In this document: in pieces, positions 9,203 through 18,126 of the stretch
How positions within the stretch are numbered: the first letter of the stretch is position 1
How the letters are laid out: every line of letters begins with the position of its first letter
NCBI RefSeq assembly: GCF_042767895.1
Contig: NC_091589.1
Location: 15,711,646-15,731,645 of the forward strand
Direction: 5' to 3'
DNA: 20,000 bases
Origin: Penaeus vannamei
Lineage: Eukaryota; Arthropoda; Malacostraca; Decapoda; Penaeidae
Notes under the pieces: generated by a model
What the model was told of the DNA's origin: nothing
Databases searched by the model: none
Seen by the model: only the letters and a program-made list of their open reading frames with translations
Translations under genes and position numbers: made by a program

Positions 9203-9675
9203 CCCTTCGTCTTTATCACAGTTGTCTCTCTCCCCTTCGTCTCTCACACAGTTGTCTCTCTCCCCTTCGTCTCTCACACAGTTGTCTCTCTCCCCTTCAT
9301 CTCTCTCACAGTTGCCTCTCTCCCATTCGTCTCTCTCACAGTTGTCTCTCTCCCCTTCGTCTCTCTCACAGTTGTCTCTCTCCTCTTCGTCTCTCTCCCC
9401 TTCGTCTCTCTCCCATTCGTCTCTCTCCCCTTCGTCTCTCTCACAGTTGTCTCTCTCCCCTCCGTCTCTCTCACAGTTGTCTCTCTCCCCTTCGTCTCTC
9501 TCACAGTTGTCTCTCTCCCCTTCGTCTCTCTCCCCTTCGTCTCTCTCCCATTCGTCTCTCTCCCCTTCGTCTCTCTCACAGTTGTCTCTCTCCCCTTCGT
9601 CTCTCTCACAGTTGTCTCTCTCCCCTTCGTCTCTCTCCTCTTCGTCTCTCTCACAGTTGTCTCTCTCCCCTTCGT

Positions 9676-9982
9676 CTCTCTCCCCTTCGTCTCTCACACA
9701 GTTGTCTCTCTCCTCTTCGTCTCTCTCACAGTTGTCTCTCTCCCCTTCGTCTCTCTCCTCTTCGTCTCTCTCACAGTTGTCTCTCTCCCCTTCGTCTCTC
9801 TCCCCTTCGTCTCTCACACAGTTGTCTCTCTCCCCTTCGTCTCTCTCCCCTTCGTCTCTCACACAGTTGTCTCTCTCCCCTTCGTCTCTCTCACAGTTGC
9901 CTCTCTCCCATTCGTCTCTCTCACAGTTGTCTCTCTCCCCTTCGTCTCTCACACAGTTGTCTCTCTCCCCTTCGTCTCTCTC
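9676..9982 (+). repeat. Right copy of the 307-bp block within the giant array
   Basis: Partner of 8896-9202 at an offset of 780 bp. Related but less extended copies recur near 10186-10300, including the rare ctttatcaca word seen at 9211 and 10306 (1,095 bp apart), so this part of the array has been block-copied more than once. Confidence 0.85.
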
Positions 9983-10770
9983 ACAGTTGTCTCTCTCCCC
10001 TTCGTCTCTCTCACAGTTGTCTCTCTCCCCTTCGTCTCTCTCCCCTTCGTCTCTCACACAGTTGTCTCTCTCACAGTTGTCTCTCTCCCATTCGTCTCTC
10101 TCACAGTTGTCTCTCTCCCCTTCGTCTCTCACACAGTTGTCTCTCTCCCCTTCGTCTCTCTCACAGTTGTCTCTCTCCCCTTCGTCTCTCACACAGTTGT
10201 CTCTCTCCCCTTCGTCTCTCTCACAGTTGCCTCTCTCCCATTCGTCTCTCTCACAGTTGTCTCTCTCCCCTTCGTCTCTCACACAGTTGTCTCTCTCCCC
10301 TTCGTCTTTATCACAGTTGTCTCTCTCCCCTTCGTCTCTCACACAGTTGTCTCTCTCCCCTTCGTCTCTCACACAGTTGTCTCTCTCCCCTTCGTCTCTC
10401 TCACAGTTGTTTCTCTCCCCTTCGTCTCTCACACAGTTGTCTCTCTCCCCTTCGTCTCTCTCACAGTTGTCTCTCTCCCCTTCGTCTCTCTCACAGTTGT
10501 CTCTCTCCCCTTCGTCTCTCTCACAGTTGTCTCTCTCCCCTTCGTCTCTCTCACAGTTATCTCTCTCCCCTTCGTCTCTCTCCCCTTCGTCTCTCTCACA
10601 TTTGTCTCTCTCCCCTTCGTCTCTCTCACAGTTGTCTCTCTCCCCTTCGTCTCTCTCCCCTTCGTCTCTCTCACAGTTGTCTCTCTCCCCTTCGTCTCTC
10701 TCCCCTTCGTCTCTCTCACAGTTGTCTCTCTCCCCTTCGTCTCTCTCACAGTTGTCTCTCTCCCCTTCGT

Positions 10771-11160
10771 CTCTCACACAGTTGTCTCTCTCCCCTTCGT
10801 CTCTCTCACGGTTGTCTCTCTCCCCTTCGTCTCTCTCACAGTTGTCTCCCTCCCCTTCGGCTCTCTCCCCTTCGTCTCTCTCACAGTTGTCTCTCTCCCC
10901 TTCGTCTCTCTCACAGTTGTCTCTCTCCCCTTCGTCTCTCTCACAGTTGTCTCTCTCCCCTTCGTCTCTCACACAGTTGTCTCTCTCCCCTTCGTCTCTC
11001 TCACGGTTGTCTCTCTCCCCTTCGTCTCTCTCACAGTTGTCTCCCTCCCCTTCGGCTCTCTCCCCTTCGTCTCTCTCACAGTTGTCTCTCTCCCCTTCGT
11101 CTCTCTCACAGTTGTCTCTCTCCCCTTCGTCTCTCTCACAGTTGTCTCTCTCCCCTTCGT
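10771..11160 (+). repeat. 195-bp tandem doublet (13 words each) in the giant array
   Basis: The series ctctcacaca, then cacgg, then gtctccctccccttcgg appears at 10771-10965 and again at 10966-11160 with no difference that I can see. The same series occurs a third time at 13113 as part of the larger duplication. An isolated gtctccctccccttcgg also lies at about 8399, so the marker is older than the doublet. Confidence 0.88.
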
Positions 11161-13085
11161 CTCTCTCACAGTTGTCTCTCTTCCCTTCGTCTCTCTCACA
11201 GTTGTCTCTCTCCCCTTCGTCTCTCTCCCCTTCGTCTCTCTCACAGTTGTCTCTCTCCCCTTCGTCTCTCTCACAGTTGTCTCTCTCCTCTTCGTCTCTC
11301 TCACAGTTGTCTCTCTCCCCTTCGTCTCTCTCACAGTTGTCTCTCTCCCCTTCGTCTCTCTCCCCTTCGTCTCTCTCACAGTTGTCTCTCTCCCCTTCGT
11401 CTCTCTCACAGTTGTCTCTCTCCCCTTCGTCTCTCTCACAGTTGTCTCTCTCCCCTTCGTCTCTCTCACAGTTGTCTCTCTCCCCTTCGTCTCTCTCACA
11501 GTTATCTCTCTCCCCTTCGTCTCTCTCACAGTTGTCTCTCTCCCCTTCGTCTATCTCACAGTTGTCTCTCTCCCCTTCGTCTCTCTCACAGTTGTCTCTC
11601 TCCCCTTCGTCTGTCTCACAGTTGTCTCTCTCCCCTTCGTCTGTCTCACAGTTGTCTCTCTTCCCTTCGTCTCTCTCACAGTTGTCTCTCTCCCCTTCGT
11701 CTCTCTCACAGTTGTCTCTCTCCCCTTCGTCTCTCTCACAGTTGTCTCTCTCCCCTTCGTCTCTCTCACAGTTGTCTCTCTCCCCTTCGTCTCACTCACA
11801 GTTGTCTCTCTCCCCTTCGTCTGTCTCACAGTTGTCTCTCTCCCCTTCGTCTGTCTCACAGTTGTCTCTCTCCCCTTCGTCTGTCTCACAGTTGTCTCTC
11901 TCCCCTTCGTCTGTCTCACAGTTGTCTCTCTCCCCTTCGTCTGTCTCACAGTTGTCTCTCTCCTCTTCGTCTCTCTCACAGTTGTCTCTCTCCCCTTCGT
12001 CTCACTCACAGTTGTCTCTCTCCCCTTCGTCTGTCTCACAGTTGTCTCTCTCCCCTTCGTCTGTCTCACAGTTGTCTCTCTCCCCTTCGTCTGTCTCACA
12101 GTTGTCTCTCTCCCCTTCGTCTGTCTCACAGTTGTCTCTCTCCCCTTCGTCTGTCTCACAGTTGTCTCTCTCCCCTTCGTCTGTCTCACAGTTGTCTCTC
12201 TCCTCTTCGTCTCTCTCACAGTTGTCTCTCTCCTCTTCGTCTCTCTCACAGTTGTCTCTCTCCTCTTCGTCTCTCTCACAGTTGTCTCTCTCCTCTTCGT
12301 CTCTCTCACAGTTGTCTCTCTCCTCTTCGTCTCTCTCACAGTTGTCTCTCTCCTCTTCGTCTCTCTCCCCTTCGTCTCTCTCACAGTTGTCTCTCTCCTC
12401 TTCGTCTCTCTCCCCTTCGTCTCTCTCACAGTTGTCTCTCTCCTCTTCGTCTCTCTCCCCTTCGTCTCTCTCACAGTTGTCTCTCTCCTCTTCGTCTCTC
12501 TCCCCTTCGTCTCTCTCACAGTTGTCTCTCTCCCCTTCGTCTCTCTCACAGTTGTCTCTCTCCCCTTCGTCTCTCTCCCCTTCGTCTCTCTCACAGTTGT
12601 CTCTCTCCCCTTCGTCTCTCTCACAGTTGTCTCTCTCCCCTTCGTCTCTCACACAGTTGTCTCTCTCCCCTTCGTCTCTCTCACAGTTGTCTCTCTCCCC
12701 TTCGTCTCTCTCACAGTTGTCTCTCTCCCCTTCGTCTCTCTCACAGTTGTCTCTCTCCCCTTCGTCTCTCTCCCCTTCGTCTCTCTCACAGTTGTCTCTC
12801 TCCCCTTCGTCTCTCTCACAGTTGTCTCTCTCCCCTTCGTCTCTCTCACAGTTGTCTCTCTCCCCTTCGTCTGTCTCACAGTTGTCTCTCTTCCCTTCGT
12901 CTCTCTCACAGTTGTCTCTCTCTCCCCTTCGTCTCTCTCACAGTTGTCTCTCTCCCCTTCGTCTCTCTCACAGTTGTCTCTCTCCCCTTCGTCTCTCTCA
13001 CAGTTGTCTCTCTCCCCTTCGTCTCACTCACAGTTGTCTCTCTCCCCTTCGTCTGTCTCACAGTTGTCTCTCTCCCCTTCGTCTG
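10939..13085 (+). repeat. Copy 1 of a 2,147-bp tandem segmental duplication
   Basis: Each base from 10939 to about 13114 matches the base 2,147 positions downstream wherever I compared it, including the counts of ctgtctc words (five, then six) and cctcttc words (six) and the CT insertion near 12918. Translations of both copies in two minus-strand frames are identical over their long open stretches, which makes hidden nucleotide differences unlikely. 2,147 equals 143 words plus the 2-bp insertion. Confidence 0.92.
12201..12480 (+). repeat. Locally homogenised cctcttc-variant zone
   Basis: Six successive dimers carry the same cctcttc form of word A (to about 12360), followed by alternating AA/B triplets with the same variant. 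Such runs of one variant show recent local spread by slippage or gene conversion. The same zone reappears at 14348-14630 in copy 2 of the duplication. Confidence 0.85.
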
Positions 13086-15261
13086 TCTCACAGTTGTCTC
13101 TCTCCCCTTCGTCTCTCACACAGTTGTCTCTCTCCCCTTCGTCTCTCTCACGGTTGTCTCTCTCCCCTTCGTCTCTCTCACAGTTGTCTCCCTCCCCTTC
13201 GGCTCTCTCCCCTTCGTCTCTCTCACAGTTGTCTCTCTCCCCTTCGTCTCTCTCACAGTTGTCTCTCTCCCCTTCGTCTCTCTCACAGTTGTCTCTCTCC
13301 CCTTCGTCTCTCTCACAGTTGTCTCTCTTCCCTTCGTCTCTCTCACAGTTGTCTCTCTCCCCTTCGTCTCTCTCCCCTTCGTCTCTCTCACAGTTGTCTC
13401 TCTCCCCTTCGTCTCTCTCACAGTTGTCTCTCTCCTCTTCGTCTCTCTCACAGTTGTCTCTCTCCCCTTCGTCTCTCTCACAGTTGTCTCTCTCCCCTTC
13501 GTCTCTCTCCCCTTCGTCTCTCTCACAGTTGTCTCTCTCCCCTTCGTCTCTCTCACAGTTGTCTCTCTCCCCTTCGTCTCTCTCACAGTTGTCTCTCTCC
13601 CCTTCGTCTCTCTCACAGTTGTCTCTCTCCCCTTCGTCTCTCTCACAGTTATCTCTCTCCCCTTCGTCTCTCTCACAGTTGTCTCTCTCCCCTTCGTCTA
13701 TCTCACAGTTGTCTCTCTCCCCTTCGTCTCTCTCACAGTTGTCTCTCTCCCCTTCGTCTGTCTCACAGTTGTCTCTCTCCCCTTCGTCTGTCTCACAGTT
13801 GTCTCTCTTCCCTTCGTCTCTCTCACAGTTGTCTCTCTCCCCTTCGTCTCTCTCACAGTTGTCTCTCTCCCCTTCGTCTCTCTCACAGTTGTCTCTCTCC
13901 CCTTCGTCTCTCTCACAGTTGTCTCTCTCCCCTTCGTCTCACTCACAGTTGTCTCTCTCCCCTTCGTCTGTCTCACAGTTGTCTCTCTCCCCTTCGTCTG
14001 TCTCACAGTTGTCTCTCTCCCCTTCGTCTGTCTCACAGTTGTCTCTCTCCCCTTCGTCTGTCTCACAGTTGTCTCTCTCCCCTTCGTCTGTCTCACAGTT
14101 GTCTCTCTCCTCTTCGTCTCTCTCACAGTTGTCTCTCTCCCCTTCGTCTCACTCACAGTTGTCTCTCTCCCCTTCGTCTGTCTCACAGTTGTCTCTCTCC
14201 CCTTCGTCTGTCTCACAGTTGTCTCTCTCCCCTTCGTCTGTCTCACAGTTGTCTCTCTCCCCTTCGTCTGTCTCACAGTTGTCTCTCTCCCCTTCGTCTG
14301 TCTCACAGTTGTCTCTCTCCCCTTCGTCTGTCTCACAGTTGTCTCTCTCCTCTTCGTCTCTCTCACAGTTGTCTCTCTCCTCTTCGTCTCTCTCACAGTT
14401 GTCTCTCTCCTCTTCGTCTCTCTCACAGTTGTCTCTCTCCTCTTCGTCTCTCTCACAGTTGTCTCTCTCCTCTTCGTCTCTCTCACAGTTGTCTCTCTCC
14501 TCTTCGTCTCTCTCCCCTTCGTCTCTCTCACAGTTGTCTCTCTCCTCTTCGTCTCTCTCCCCTTCGTCTCTCTCACAGTTGTCTCTCTCCTCTTCGTCTC
14601 TCTCCCCTTCGTCTCTCTCACAGTTGTCTCTCTCCTCTTCGTCTCTCTCCCCTTCGTCTCTCTCACAGTTGTCTCTCTCCCCTTCGTCTCTCTCACAGTT
14701 GTCTCTCTCCCCTTCGTCTCTCTCCCCTTCGTCTCTCTCACAGTTGTCTCTCTCCCCTTCGTCTCTCTCACAGTTGTCTCTCTCCCCTTCGTCTCTCACA
14801 CAGTTGTCTCTCTCCCCTTCGTCTCTCTCACAGTTGTCTCTCTCCCCTTCGTCTCTCTCACAGTTGTCTCTCTCCCCTTCGTCTCTCTCACAGTTGTCTC
14901 TCTCCCCTTCGTCTCTCTCCCCTTCGTCTCTCTCACAGTTGTCTCTCTCCCCTTCGTCTCTCTCACAGTTGTCTCTCTCCCCTTCGTCTCTCTCACAGTT
15001 GTCTCTCTCCCCTTCGTCTGTCTCACAGTTGTCTCTCTTCCCTTCGTCTCTCTCACAGTTGTCTCTCTCTCCCCTTCGTCTCTCTCACAGTTGTCTCTCT
15101 CCCCTTCGTCTCTCTCACAGTTGTCTCTCTCCCCTTCGTCTCTCTCACAGTTGTCTCTCTCCCCTTCGTCTCACTCACAGTTGTCTCTCTCCCCTTCGTC
15201 TGTCTCACAGTTGTCTCTCTCCCCTTCGTCTGTCTCACAGTTGTCTCTCTCCCCTTCGTCT
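13086..15261 (+). repeat. Copy 2 of the 2,147-bp duplication
   Basis: Begins where the ctgtctc word series seen just before 13086 jumps to the ctctcacaca series that starts copy 1. The match to copy 1 persists to about 15261, overlapping the start of copy 2 by roughly 28 bp, or about one BA dimer. That is the expected footprint of unequal exchange between misaligned repeat units. Copy 2 carries the CT insertion again near 15066. Confidence 0.92.
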
Positions 15262-15900
15262 GTCTCACAGTTGTCTCTCTCCCCTTCGTCTGTCTCACAG
15301 TTGTCTCTCTCCCCTTCGTCTCTCTCACAGTTGTCTCTCTCCTCTTCGTCTCTCTCACAGTTGTCTCTCTCCCCTTCGTCTCACTCACAGTTGTCTCTCT
15401 CCCCTTCGTCTGTCTCACAGTTGTCTCTCTCCCCTTCGTCTGTCTCACAGTTGTCTCTCTCCCCTTCGTCTGTCTCACAGTTGTCTCTCTCCCCTTCGTC
15501 TGTCTCACAGTTGTCTCTCTCCCCTTCGTCTGTCTCACAGTTGTCTCTCTCCCCTTCGTCTGTCTCACAGTTGTCTCTCTCCCCTTCGTCTGTCTCACAG
15601 TTGTCTCTCTCCTTTTCGTCTCTCTCACAGTTGTCTCTCTCCTCTTCGTCTCTCTCACAGTTGTCTCTCTCCTCTTCGTCTCTCTCACAGTTGTCTCTCT
15701 CCTCTTCGTCTCTCTCACAGTTGTCTCTCTCCTCTTCGTCTCTCTCCCCTTCGTCTCTCTCACAGTTGTCTCTCTCCCCTTCGTCTCTCTCACAGTTGTC
15801 TCTCTCCTCTTCGTCTCTCTCCCCTTCGTCTCTCTCACAGTTGTCTCTCTCCTCTTCGTCTCTCTCCCCTTCGTCTCTCTCACAGTTGTCTCTCTCACAG
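15037..15900 (+). repeat. Third, diverged relative of the array module
   Basis: The word order parallels 11650-12480 and 13797-14630: a ttcccttcg word, several plain B words, a ctcactc word, a run of ctgtctc words, a cctcttc word, a second ctcactc word, a second ctgtctc run, then a run of cctcttc words. Here the run lengths are four, seven and four (plus one ccttttc) instead of five, six and six. The module has therefore changed by gain and loss of single dimers. Confidence 0.85.
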
Positions 15901-16262
15901 TTGTCTCTCTCCCCTTCGTCTCTCTCCCCTTCGTCTCTCTCACAGTTGTCTCTCTCCCCTTCGTCTCTCTCACAGTTGTCTCTCTCCCCTTCGTCTCTCT
16001 CACAGTTGTCTCTCTCCCCTTCGTCTCTCTCACAGTTGTCTCTCTCCCCTTCGTCTCTCTCACAGTTGTCTCTCTCCCCTTCGTCTCTCTCACAGTTGTC
16101 TCTCTCCCCTTCGTCTCTCTCACAGTTGTCTCTCTCCCCTTCGTCTCTCTCACAGTTGTCTCTCTCCCCTTCGTCTCTCTCCCCTTCGTCTCTCTCACAG
16201 TTGTCTCTCTCCCCTTCGTCTCTCTCACAGTTGTCTCTCTCCCCTTCGTCTCTCTCCCCTTC

Positions 16263-16480
16263 CCTCGTCCCACTGACCATCGTCTGCGCCATCATCATCC
16301 CCCAGTCGCCCCTTCCACTGTCCCTAACCGTCGTCATCATCGTCGTCCCTCGCACCGTCGTCACTTTCGCCGTCACTGTCATCGTCAGTCTTAAGACCAC
16401 CGTTGCCATCACGTTTGTCCCAGTGATTGCCAACGGTGATGGCACGTTTTTGTCTCAGTACTTGCGATGGCGATTTACCT
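16263..16480. repeat. TCG/ATC cryptically simple right flank of the giant array
   Basis: Irregular gtcgtc, atcatc, accgtcgtc and gccgtcac words continue after the last array word. The composition closely recalls the left flank at 7366-7660, including the cccagtcgcccc phrase beside the ccccaatcgcc phrase of the left side. Short complementary words (accgttg/caacggt; gccatcac/gtgatggc) occur at about 16401-16444 and could pair locally. Confidence 0.65.
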
Positions 16481-17056
16481 CTCCCTTCTCTCCCTGACCT
16501 ATTTTCTCTCCAATCCCTTTTCCTATCTACCCGTCACTCTCTTTCCTCCCCCGTCCTTCTATGATAATTCTCTCTCTTTCTCTCTCTCCTTCCCTTGCTC
16601 TTCTTGTGCTCCTTTGTCTCTGCTATCACTTCTTTCCCTCCCTCTCTGGTCTCATATTCTCTTTAGCTATTCCCTCTCTATCCTTCTCTTTTTTCCGAGT
16701 TTCCCCTCCTTCTCCGATCTCCCGCTTATTTTGTCTTATCCCCTCCTCGATCTATTTTCCTGTTTTTTTTCTAATTTTCTTCTTGCTTCCCGTTATCCCT
16801 CATCCCTTCTCTCCCTTCTTCCATTCCCCAATCCCTTTTTTCCGTCACCCAGTCCTCTATCCCCTTCTCCTCCCTCCCAATCCTGTATGCTCTCCTCCTC
16901 TCTTCCAATCCCTCTTCCCTTATTTTCCATTCACCACTCTTCCTTCTCCCAATCCCTCCTCCCCTCTTCCCCATTCCCCTTTCACCACTCTCCCTTCTAC
17001 CAACCTCCAATCCCTCTTCCTCCCCCCCGCTCCCCCCCCTCCCCCCCCCCCCCCCC
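16481..17056. repeat. Pyrimidine-rich tract with a degenerate ~50-bp repeat and a terminal 16-C run
   Basis: The + strand is dominated by ctcc, cttcc and tctctc words. From about 16840 the phrase ccaatccctcttcc and close variants recur (near 16838, 16876, 16909, 16947 and 17007), and the phrase ttcaccactctycc recurs about 51 bp apart (about 16929 and 16981), so the last 180 bp is a worn minisatellite. It ends in C-runs at 17022-17028, 17032-17039 and sixteen C at 17041-17056, which makes a G-quadruplex candidate on the minus strand. Two overlapping + frames of 185 and 236 codons here are Ser/Pro/Leu/Phe strings and not genes. Confidence 0.82.
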
Positions 17057-17420
17057 TCATCGCCGCCCTCACACTCGCGGCCGCAGAAGAGTTTCACTTT
17101 TGGTCGCGGAAGGCATGACAGTCGCGCAATCAGCTGGAACGGGAGTCATTAGGTTGACACCGCCGCGGGCTCAATGAGGTCCGGTTCTTGGATAACTGAG
17201 GTCGGATCCATGCCTGCGTCGGGCCAGCATCGCGGCGGGATGGGCGGGATGGGCGGCTGGCGTGCGGCGGAGGGGACGGAATATGACGTGTGGGGGAGGG
17301 CGACTGCGGGGGTGTCTCGGGGGTGGGATGGGGGGGGGGGTAGGGGGGGCGTTCGCGATGAAGGGTTAAAGATCGTGGGCTTGTTGCGAGAGGGATGTGC
17401 TTGCGCGCTTCTGTTTTGTT
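17057..17420. other. CpG-rich unique core with G-runs, no gene
   Basis: Mixed GC-rich sequence with many CpGs and a NotI-type octamer (gcggccgc, about 17078-17085). It holds a series of gggatgggcgg words near 17236-17255 and a dense G cluster at about 17316-17350. A + frame through it starts at 17174, but the product turns into Gly-rich and then Ser/Leu strings. Nothing conserved is recognised. A CpG-island-like regulatory role is possible but unsupported. Confidence 0.5.
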
Positions 17421-17590
17421 TTGTTTCACTCTCCCTTCTTTCTTTCTCTCATTCCCTCGCTTATTTTATTTCTAGATTTCCCTCTCTTTCTTGTGACCCT
17501 CCCTCCTCCTCTCCTCCCCCCCCCTCTCTCTCTCTCTCTTTACCTCTCCCTTCCCTCTTCTATCTCTCTTTCTCTGTCTGTCTGTCTCTC
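17421..17590. repeat. CT-rich microsatellite tract
   Basis: ctctct, ttcct and tctgtctg words include a nearly pure (CT)n patch at about 17524-17540 preceded by a C-run. The texture matches 5930-6230. Confidence 0.88.
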
Positions 17591-17800
17591 TGTTTGAAGA
17601 TGTAAAATATTTAGATGTTTTTCCATAACACGTTCATTCTACCTAAACATACTCTGCATTAACACACACAAATATTCATATACGTTTCACATACCTAAAC
17701 ATATACCGTACATTTACACACGCACGAAACCTTATATACACATTGATATACCTACACACACACAGTCCTTTTACATACACACACACACTTCACATACATG
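17591..17800. repeat. A/C-rich (ACAC, CATA) simple tract
   Basis: acac, cata and tatac words; the phrase acctaaacata recurs near 17641 and 17692, about 51 bp apart, indicating a small worn duplication. An (AC)n patch lies at about 17754-17790. Confidence 0.8.
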
Positions 17801-18079
17801 CCAATCTTTACGCCCACGAAGCCGAAGGGAGCTCGTGTGCACTTAATCTGAAGGCGGTTCCATTCATCAAATTCCGTGGCCCTGCGCTGCCCTCTCACGT
17901 CTGTCCTGACGCGGGGGCGCTCGGGAGGGAGCGCACGCGGGGAGTCCGCGTCGTGGAGGAATTCCAGCGGGTGGAAGAGGGTGTAGGAAATGTGATTGAG
18001 GGCCGTTGTTATTGCTGTTGTCTTTGCTATTGTTTTTCATGACTTGTTTGGTAGATAAATTTATTTTCGTTATGTCCCT
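17801..18079. other. Unique GC-rich to AT-rich spacer, no gene
   Basis: The 17820-17990 part is mixed and CpG-rich; the remainder becomes T-rich (tgttattgctgttg). Short frames cross it on both strands, but none shows a domain or plausible codon pattern. No RNA gene signature was found. Confidence 0.5.
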
Positions 18080-18126
18080 ATTGTCATTATCGAGCTTATC
18101 ATTATCATGATAATGATAATGACAAT
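18080..18126. repeat. Palindrome / hairpin at the start of the AAT block
   Basis: A perfect 22-bp palindrome spans 18097-18118, centred on atcatgat. Eight more bases pair outside it (attgtcat at 18080-18087 with atgacaat at 18119-18126), leaving the nine bases 18088-18096 as a one-sided bulge. It could extrude as a cruciform; its arms merge with the ATC/GAT microsatellite. Confidence 0.85.

Larger units (their letters stand above)
7773..16262 (+). repeat. Giant two-word (15+15 bp) minisatellite, about 8.5 kb
   Basis: The array is built from word A (ctctctccccttcgt) and word B (ctctctcacagttgt), usually alternating as a 30-bp BA dimer. AA doublets interrupt the pattern often; BB doublets are rare (near 10066-10080 and 15888-15900). 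By length it holds about 566 words. Common variants include A with cctcttc or cccattc, and B beginning ctctcaca, ctgtctc, ctatctc, ctcactc or ctttatc; these cluster in zones. Every A word keeps a CpG within CGTCTC, and B words have none. Register is held at 15 bp for over 5 kb, then shifts by 2 bp near 12918 and again near 15066. The + strand is about four-fifths pyrimidine. No conserved coding signal is present. Confidence 0.98.
7136..16497 (+). other. Spurious ~3,000-codon open frames created by the array
   Basis: All three + strand frames stay open for about 9 kb (7136-16276, 7248-16394 and 7687-16497), and two minus-strand frames stay open for up to 1,114 codons (for example 7628-10972). 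This follows from word length: 15 bp is five codons, and neither word contains a stop in those frames. The products are ten-residue repeats (VSLPFVSLTV, SPSSLSQLSL, PLRLSHSCLS on the + strand; RETKGRETTV, ERDEGERDNC on the minus). Simultaneous openness in five frames argues against any of them being selected as protein. I list no CDS here. Confidence 0.9.

Noticed and set aside
7628..10972. 1,114-residue minus-strand protein of ERDEGERDNC repeats
   Set aside because: Same cause: array word length divisible by three. A second minus frame is also open, and no domain, signal peptide or flanking exon signal accompanies it.
7773..16262. CRISPR array
   Set aside because: Both words repeat throughout with no unique spacers, no leader and no cas genes, and the surroundings are eukaryotic microsatellite DNA.
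7248..16394. Giant Ser/Leu/Pro-rich coding sequence starting at the ATG in good context at 7356
   Set aside because: The frame stays open only because the 15-bp words contain no stop; two other + frames and two minus frames are equally open, and the repeat shows no preference for one frame. The 2-bp shifts at about 12918 and 15066 change the translated repeat completely without any sign of selection against them.
16467..17177. 236-residue + frame in the CT tract
   Set aside because: Composition (Ser, Pro, Leu, Phe) follows directly from the pyrimidine bias, and another + frame in the same stretch is also open for 185 codons.
705..17420. The two GC-rich cores (705-904 and 17057-17420), each followed by a CT tract and a tttraagatgt-like word, as copies of one element
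   Set aside because: The order of parts is similar, but by eye the sequences do not align beyond short, composition-driven words; an alignment with shuffled controls would be needed.
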